In this document: in pieces, positions 1 to 9,300 of the stretch
Numbering within the stretch: position 1 is the stretch's first letter
Layout: each line of letters begins with the position of its first letter
NCBI GenBank assembly: GCA_028565635.1
Contig: JAOXYB010022703.1
Span: 1,599 to 16,826, forward strand
DNA: 15,228 nt
From: Phoronis ovalis
Lineage: Eukaryota; Phoronida; Phoronidae
Direction of reading: 5' to 3'
Position numbers and translations under genes: made by a program
The notes under the pieces: model-generated
What the model saw: only the letters and a program-made list of their open reading frames with translations
Told to the model about the DNA's origin: nothing
Database searches by the model: none

Positions 1-156
1 CATTATAGTAGCCACGATTACTCTGCCAACTGTCACAAATTCTTTTAATCTGTACCAAATAACCTACTTTAATTTCTTATTGCTTGCAAACGTTTCTCAG
101 ACTTGTAGTAAGTCCTAAATTGTTTTGAAGGAATTTAATTTTTTGTCTTGGTTTAG

Positions 157-361
157 TAGACCTGTGTGTTTGTGTAAGATAAATGGAGTAGATATTAAAA
201 CAAAACGTGAGACTTCCGGAGTATTGCCTTCTCTGCTGATGCAACACTCGTTGTTTTCAAAGATACAAACCATCATGTGCTCAATATACAGATGCTTCCA
301 TTTTGCAAGATTAGAGATAGCTGCTACCACGAGAGGTCTAATTATTTATTTTGATATATTA
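157..361 (+). CDS. ZZEF1: ZZEF1 exon E1 (first seen; boundaries uncertain)
   Basis: An open, coding-looking stretch (RPVCLCKINGVDIK through IAATTRGLIIYFDIL) follows a pyrimidine-rich acceptor ending GTTTAG. Its first base completes a codon from an exon outside the window. Ending at 361 before GTATCT gives phase 0, which fits the next exon at 408 but leaves an intron of only 46 nt. A donor at 336 (GTCTAA) would instead need the acceptor at 443-444. The region just upstream of the ZZ fingers is expected to be coding in this family; I cannot confirm the residues from memory. Confidence 0.6.
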
Positions 362-3300
362 GTATCTTTTTCCTTCCTATTTTTGTATATTTTTCTTGTT
401 TTTACAGGCTTGCTTATTTACTGCCAAATTCTGCGATTTGCTAGAAGTTGAGATTAGTTGTGATGGATGTGGTGTGACACTTCCTGGTACAAGATACAGA
501 TGTATGCAGTGTGAAGACATGGACTTGTGTGCTTCATGCTACATGGGTGGAGTACAACCAGAAAATGGACATACAGATGAGCACGAATTTGTTCACTTTA
601 GGTAAGATTGCTATGTAATATTAAATACATTTGAGTTTTTTTAGTGTTTTGCCCATAATTTATGTGTAATATATTATTTGCCACATTCAACTGCATATTC
701 ATAAAAAAGTTTATTTATAATAATTATGTGCTGCATTTAGAAATGAATGTAATACCTCAGTGCTGCTATGTGGTGCAAGTGCAGAATATTTTTTGTATCA
801 GTTCATAATGGCTCTCTGTTTTAATATAAATTGCTTAGGGAATTGCATTTGTATCACCTTGTTTATCATTTGTTGTAGGTATAAATGTGATGAATGCAGT
901 GCATTCATTGCTGGTACTCGCATCCACTGTACAGTGTGTGAAGACTTCGATTTATGCCTCGGCTGCTACAAAAAGAACAGTTTTCCATCAGGGTCAGTGG
1001 ATTATTTCATGTTACAACTGTTTCCATTCATTATAAGATATGGACATGACATTAGCGATTCCGCATCTGAAAAAGATCAGTAGCAAATAATGTTTTTAGA
1101 TTGCTAAAAATTGGGATCCACCTTAACGAAAATGGATTCTGATGGTTAGGGACAATACCAAAAAAATCTAAAAAAGTGACAAATATTGAGCACCAAAAAA
1201 TTTGTAAAAGCAGTAGAAATGTATTTTTTTGTAATCTTTTTAAAAGGTACTTTCTTATTCCTCAGATCTGTAGAGTTGAAAGCAGAATGTGCGCAAGTTC
1301 TTATGAATTGTAAATTGATATCAAACCCATACATTGCTTAATAATATGTGTTATGACCAAGCAAACTATTGCATCTAATTTTTTTTATCTTGCAGACATT
1401 CAGCTGACCATGAAGTCACCAAGTTCAAATTGGTAAAACGTAAGTGATTAATTAATATCTGAAAATATGTGATATCGAACAGACTGAAAATAATTTATGC
1501 AGAATATACTGATTTTTAAAATTAACTTTTACTTTAGCGTGATTCCCTAAACACCTTTTGCACATCATCCTGTTATACATAGACTTCCAGTAGTATTAAT
1601 CGTACCTCAAAATATTGAGTGACCTGCTATGATGCTATGATCTCTGCTGCATTTGCTTAAATTGATAACATATTTTTTTGGAGAATCAAAATGGCACCAC
1701 AGATTGTCTTGTGTTGTCTTTTGGCTTTACTTCTTTACCATCAATTGATTGTATGAATTTATTAGCATCAGAACTATAGATAGGTAAGTGCAGTTCATAA
1801 GGAAAATTATTAACTTTTTCATATTTTTTTATTTCAGTAAAAAGCAGTAACAAAACGACCTCTGACCTACAAACTTATATACATCAACATGTATGGCTGC
1901 AGTTCTCAGCCCTAACTCTCAGTTTAACAGGGCTTGTTTATTGTGGGTGTACAGAAAAAGAATATTTATCCAATGCAATTCAATTACTTAATCGATGTAC
2001 TAACTTACTGACTGAGTGTTTGCAGCAAGAGCTGTCCAAAAAAACAGGTAATAATGTAATCTATGTTGCACTGTTGGTTTTGGAAACCTTTTCATTTTGA
2101 CATCTTCATTTAGAGAGCGAAGGTTTCATATACATGCGAGAACTTTGTCTTATTTGAATAACATGTGGTTATGTATTCTGATTCAGTTATTTTGATGTGT
2201 TCCTTTGTATCAATTTCTGAAATGAATATTTTATATGACTGCTTTATTGTAAAATACTTAAATTTGAAAGACTTCATTTGTAAATTCTTGGTTTACTATA
2301 CAGACAACATCAATGAACCTTGTTTACAATTATCTGTGAGACAAGAAGAGGCATTTGCTGAACATTCTCAAGAAAGAATTATGGGATTGCTTGGAGCAAC
2401 AATACCTGTGGAAGCAAAGGTTTATTTATAGTTATAGCAATAAATGCAAAGTGATGTATCGTACTATACAGTTATAGCGATGGTTTGGGGTTATGGTTGG
2501 TACACTGTGTACATGTATATTATCTATTTATTACCATATCTGATGAAAATGCTCTATGCATAATTAAGAGTGTGGAGGTTGCACAGTGTAGTAAAATGAT
2601 TGATTATGGTACCATAATTTGCTAAAAAAAATTAATTAAACCGTCTTTGTTTTGTTACAGGTTGAAGAGGGGAAACAAGTGAACAGTTTTGAAACACCAG
2701 AGTTTCTAATTTTACTATTAAAAATAATCAGAGGTGAAACAGGTCATGAAGTCAATACACAACATATGGCTATAGGTTTACTTGCAAGACTGTTCCAGAG
2801 GATTACAAATGAGGACAAGGTAACTTTATATATTAACATACAGGTTGGTCTCACATTGGGTCATCCAGCAACTTTTTAAGTTCTGTTTTTTGGTTGACTC
2901 TTCAAACTTCCTAATTAATTCACAGTTTACATTGCTACTAAACATTTTATGCAAAATTCAATATTTACAGTTTAACATGTACACATGATCACTTCCTTGC
3001 CGCAAAATGTGGAAATAGCCGTGTTAGTTCTGAATTCATTGTTTTAGATTCATAGCATTGATGTAACACTACCACCATTGATGTCCAAAAAAGATAAAAA
3101 TAAGGCACAGGAAGCTGCTGAGCTCCATATTGCTGCTCTGAAATATCTTACACAAATTAAAGATCGGTTTGCAGATAAACCAGAAATTCATCAAAAATTT
3201 GTTGATGTTATGAAGAAATACAAAGGTGGAAGGTATGTTTTAGGCCATAATATACTCATCTGGTAGTCTGTCTGGAAGTTTACAACTAAAATGTTAATAA

Positions 3301-6300
3301 ATGTTCTAACTGCTATAAAGTGTTTATGTGAATTTCAAATGATATGATCGTATAGGATTCACAAATATGCATATTGTAGAATTGTTTTATTCACTTGCAG
3401 CCTCGATGTTAAATCGGTAAAGTCTATAGTCTCCGAGTTGTTTGAAGGATGTGCTGATTTACTGAAAGGCTTCGATGCTTTTCTACCTCCTGGACAACAT
3501 CTTGAGATAGATGAGCAAGATCAGAAAGATACTGTGAAAGATGGTGATGTAAAAGATGCCACAGAATCTAAAAGTAGTGATAGCTTGGAAATTTTAGAAG
3601 CTGTTGTAAGTTGATAATAATAATCTTCAGTCATACTTTGCTCTCCATGTTTCTTGTTATAAAGTCGATCCAGTATAAGATCTCGCATGCAGCAAGGTTA
3701 CATAAAGTTATTCAAATAAAATCTCTGTTCGTTTTTTAAAGTCTTTTTTTTTGTATTGAAAGAATAATTCATGCTCTGCAATTGAAAATGTAGTCATTGC
3801 TAACTAGGTTTTAGAAGAGGATGACATCATAGTGGACATGTCCAAGCCTCTAGAAGATCAACAGCCAGTAACACAGAATGTGGTCGAGTTTTTGTTTTCT
3901 TTTGGTGCATCTTGTCTCGAAAGGTAATAATTTGAAAATGTTTTGGGGTTTACTTTATTTTTACGTTCAGTTCTCAGGCTACAATTAATCTGAAAGCAGC
4001 CATTCATTTTCAACCTAGGGAACAGGACATCTAACTATGCAAATATGCTGTGGCAATTCATTGTGAAGTATAGAAATCAATCTCTGTTGGAAAAATGTTA
4101 CATATAACACAAGCAAGCACTACTGCATTTCATTATTTTTTTATAGTAGCTCCTGCATAATAAGAATGATAAAATCACACCTTAGTGTAAAGAATTTACA
4201 CATACTAATGATACATAGTTTTGTACCTCCAGAAGTGGACTAGATTGGGCATGCTCTGTGGCTAATATTCTACAAGATTTGCTAAATACACAAGGATGGA
4301 GAGACTTGCTGCTTCAGCACATTGACCAATCAGTGAATAGACTATTGCATGGTGCAGAACTGTCTTCCATATTTGCCCTTTTTGTGCTGGCTGGATTTCC
4401 TGAAGTATGCTTTAAAATTTGACAAAAGATTTGCATGTCGTTCTTTTTATGTTAATATTTTATACATGGCACAAAAAAAAAATGTTTAAAAACATTAATG
4501 AAAATGTCTTCTTATCTATGAAGCCACGAAGAAATTAAATTCACTCTAACTAACATATACATGAATAAGTCACACATCATTGTAAAATACAAGAAAAAAC
4601 GTAAACACAAAGTTTATTATCAGACTGATTTTTTATTAAAATAGGTTATGCCTGTTGGTGCGCGTGTTAAATACCAAAGAGATTCTTCAGGTTCTGAGTT
4701 AAAAAGTGCTATCGTACTGAAACATTTCACTGGTAAACATCAAGCAGACTGCATAGTTGTTGACTGCAAGACAAGGAAGAGAGTAACAGTAAGTAGCACT
4801 TATAAGTAACATCATCATACACTGCTTTTGGTTCTAGCACAGTTTTTGTCTGGTTCTGTTCTTTGACGTAGCTCTACACTGGGGTTACAATTGATTTGAT
4901 ACATCTATTAAAACCCAAGTTGGTCATTTCATTAAAAGTTTATTTAAAAGTATTTATAAATTTTGTTGAAATTGATATATAAAGGAATTACCTTGAAAAT
5001 TGAGTAGAGTAGAAGAGGATGAAACCTTAATAGTACTGTACAGTAGTATTGTTTCCAACTATAGGGAAAAAATATTCTGTTTGAAATTATTTTGGTTTAG
5101 TTTGTTGTAAAGTGATGTATAATACTTTGCTTTAGATTGATGATGATCTAATAGAAGTGATAAGCCATGATGCATTAGTACTACAAGATAAACATATCTC
5201 AACATTCACATCCATCGTAAAAGACATCATTTCAAAAATGAAACAAGGTGAGGCAATTTTGTTCCTTCGTGATGCCATTTATAGTAGAGTTTTCAAGATA
5301 TACATCCACACTGATACAGTGTGCAATTATATAGTCAAACATTAAGAAACTTTAATCAAACTGATACGCCTATACTGAGCTGTAATCCTTGTTTGACATT
5401 CGCACAAAGTTATATGTCTTAGGATAAGCATATTATACAATGCATTTTATTGCCAATATATTGAGTTGTAATAGAAGATCACAAGTTTATGAAACCTAGG
5501 CCCCTTTGGCAAGCTCTGTCATTAAATAGTGAGTTTTGTGTAATTAGCTCTTGAAATATTTACCTCTAAGTGACAGAAATCGGACAGATTGATATTCTAC
5601 ACGTTTTATAAGAGTAAACTTTATTTGTCCATTCGTATATTGCAGGAACTAATGTTGGTGTGGAATCGCTGTGGGTGTTATCGTTGTGCCTAAAAGCCTT
5701 GTTAAAATCTGTTGATTTCACAAAGGAATCTTCTAAAGAGTTATTCACAACTGAATTTGTACAGTGTTTAGTTCATGTGTCTAAGCAGGGAACAGGCTTT
5801 AGTAAGCAGTGGTTAACAAAGGATCTTGAGGTGAGATTGTTGTTACTTAATTTAAATTATTGTATTTTGACATTATTAGGCTTCATATATCTTTACCACA
5901 AGATTCTATGTAAAATAGTTCAGGTTTATTTTGTATTCTCTTAAAAGTTATTGCTGGTACAAAAAGCTGGTAAACCAGTTGTTTTCAAATTCTACACAAG
6001 TATCCTAAATATATTTTCAGATCTTATCTTTGATGCTGTATTCGCGTGACAGTGATATGGTGGACAACATACCAAAATCGAGAGAACCTATCAAGATATC
6101 TGGAGATGACGATGACGATTTTCGTGATCCTTGGAAGGATTTAGATGACACGGCTAGAATGTGTTTTCAGGTGAAGACTCAGAGAATTCCCAACATACTC
6201 ATGTTCTTAAGATTTTATCACAAACCAAAGACTATTGCAGTACTTGTTGTTTTGAAAATTTCTTATTGATGCAAACTAAATAAATTTATAGTATACTTCC

Positions 6301-9300
6301 AACTGTATTTTTATTTAATAAAATGTCAGGAAACAACTTCTTTTATATGGTTTCAGACCCTTCATGAACACTTGGATATACCCGTGTCTGTTTTGAGAGC
6401 TATTTATGACAGTAATGGACAGAATACCAAAGATTTACTTGTAGTTATTCAGGGAAAGTAAGTAAACATCGAATGAGATATATATGGTGAATACACAGCT
6501 TTTTTAGTTTTCACTTTTAATAAAGCTGTAATATTCTAACAAGACAGTGTGATTCCAGCAGCTGCTGTCAGTATAAATCACGATACATGACACATTTAGA
6601 AATGAATAACTTGTCATCCGTGGAAAATCATAACAAGTTAAAAAAAAAAAACAGTAGCCAACATGGTTTTGTAAATAATATTAAAATGGAATTTTCCTTT
6701 TAAGTATTTGTTATTATCCCTACTTTTTGAGAATAACATAACATAAAGGATTATTATCAATAACATAACATAAAGGATTATTATCAATAACATAACATAA
6801 AGGATTATTATCTACCTATTTCTGCTTAGTCTCTAGTGATTCGTGATTGGGAGATGTATCCCACCTTAGTATCTCTTAAAGCTTAATATTTATTACATAT
6901 TTTCAGTTTGGAAGGAGGCAGATTCAACCCATCAGAATCCATAAAAGAACTTGCTAGAACATGGGAATCAGGAGTCAAAGAAAGTCAAGAAGCTACAGCT
7001 GCTGATCGTATCATAGACATGGGGCTTCAAGATATATCTGCTCTGCCTGTGGCAGTGAGGTACTAGTTTTTCCACACTTACTGTATTCTTCTATTGGCTT
7101 CTTGAGAAAAGAGAAAAATTATGTTAATTTTTTTATTTAGCTATGAGAACATTCAGATTTGTGATGATGTAGAAGAACAAACTGTTAGAAATGCAAATGA
7201 ACACATGTGAACTCCAATTTGATTGCTTATATAAATGAGTTTATGTTTTAGCGAAGTGGAAACTGCTACTGAAGATACCTGTGAACACCAACAAAAGTTA
7301 ATCACATTTCAAGATGCTAGTACAAAAAGAGGAAAAGAAAAAAAAGCAGCAAGTGCCAAACTACTTAAAAAGGAATTAGAAGTGCAAGGCAAAATAGCAT
7401 CTAAGGAGTATTTGTCAAAGGTATATATGGTAAATGCTATTTATAAATATCACTATGGTGGACCTGATTATAATAACAGTGACAGAATATAGAAATATTG
7501 TTATGACTCTTGGTAGCAGTGTCAGATTATTTATAATCCTGTGTATTAATTGACAGTTTAAAAAGCCAATTTATTGTGAAAATTTTGCTATTTTAGGTTA
7601 ACATCGCAGCCTGCATTTTGTATGCTAGACAATTATTGCTGTCACTGTTGGCAGAATGGCCATCTAGTTCACAGTCAATTACAGCCGAGCTTTTAACATG
7701 CTCAGAGAGCACAAAGATTCCTTGCATTTTAGACATGTTGAAAAGCTCGGACAATAAAGATGTCTTTAAAAAGGTAAGAAGCTAAAACTTTAACACGATA
7801 ATAGTTTGTAGTTTTTAATCCTAAGTGATTTGATGTATAACTGCAGGCAGAATACCATAATCGTAGCAGAACTCTTAAAATTATTTTTAAAACTTTCCTT
7901 AAAGCTATTGCGCTATTGTGCTTGTTAGATAGCTTTTGTCAAAAATAAGTTCAGTGTACCATGTGATTTTGAGTACAAACATTTTTGAAAATTTTCACCA
8001 GATAAACTGCAAGCAGGACAATATTTCTATTATACATTACAGATTGTTGTTTGTGTATATTAATTACTGAGCAGAATCTTTACTTGTACATGATTATACT
8101 GTTTTAAGTATTTTGTACTTGTTTTAGCAAGTCATCTTAGGACAACTCTAATTGGTTAATTTACTGATGTTAACCAATGACATGCTTATAGTAACCATGC
8201 ATGGTTGTATCTGCAGTAGCATTAGTGATATAAAGTTTTGAGTTAGCCAATTAGAAGCAAGATTCTAAGTTTTTTCTGTATATTCTTCTAGGTGATTCTG
8301 AATGTATTGCATCATTGTGAAGAGGATGATCTGATCCACATTGTTAACACATCTTGCCAGTTCTTGGAAGAAGTCAGTCTCATTAATGTTGTCAAGGAAT
8401 CAGAACATAACTACAAAAACAACACACATTTTGAAGATGTTGTTCATATTCCTGGCGCCTCCTATCTAGGCATTAAGTTTGATTGCAGGTTTGTTTTTAC
8501 TTACCAATTTTGTTGTCCTATATTAAATGGAAGTAAACTTGTGTATGTGTTCAGTGCAATCCTAGAAGTGCTAATGAACTTGTACTAACATGTAGTTGCC
8601 TATAATAGTTGATTTAATATGATGATCCACGCACTTTGGCAGTACATTTAGAAAGTGTAAATATGACAATTTTAGGTTCATTATTTTTTGTCAAGTTAAA
8701 AACAGATTTTGATCAGCCTGACTGTATAATATGTGCTTGTATTTACTTGATGGATCCATGTTCTCTATTTTAAATCTGTTCTGAAAATAGAAATACTATG
8801 AACCCCGCACCCACTTTATCATATTTTATGTACTATTAATCCCCATTTAATTATGACATACTATAGGTGTGCAACTGAATCCAATATGGATGAACTAGTA
8901 CTAGCTACAAGCAAAGATTTGTCTCAGAACCGACGAGTGTATTCTGGTTCCGCAAGTAGTCCAAACAACTTTAAAGATTTTGAAGTGCCTGGTAAGGTTA
9001 AATTTTGTTACTAAAAATCCACTTGAATGCAATGTTACTTTTATTTTTGAGTTACCTGTCCTGTGCTTACAAAGTATGTTCCATATAATCATATGGCTTG
9101 TCACAATTGTATTAGGTGATGGTAGAAATAACCAATGACAACGCTTACCTATGACATATGAAATGTTTATTTAGTAGTTAGAACAGCTTTGTGTCAAATC
9201 TTGAATGAATCTTTTTAATATTACTTGACTCTTTTTTTAAAGCTATTGTTTTGTTTTGTATGCTGCTTAAAATAAAATATTGCAGATGTAAATTATAGAC

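Noticed and set aside
115-330. Minus-strand open frame of 71 codons
   Set aside because: It is antisense to the coding-looking plus-strand stretch 157-361 and shows no conserved motif.
1146-1334. Minus-strand open frame in the E3-E4 intron
   Set aside because: It is Phe/Lys/Asn-rich, typical of AT-rich non-coding sequence, with no recognisable motif.
2820-2879. Extension of exon E7 to the in-frame stop at 2880
   Set aside because: GTAACT at 2820 is a workable donor and the conserved protein resumes in phase at 3048; the tail is intron read-through.
8618-8722. Possible intronic C/D-box snoRNA (ATGATGA with a downstream CTGA)
   Set aside because: The boxes are about 100 nt apart, no terminal stem pairs the flanks, and no clear internal boxes are seen.
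8170-9140. Shared 12-mer TAACCAATGACA in two introns (8170 and 9129) as a dispersed repeat
   Set aside because: In an AT-rich window of this size several 12-base matches are expected by chance, and the similarity does not extend far.
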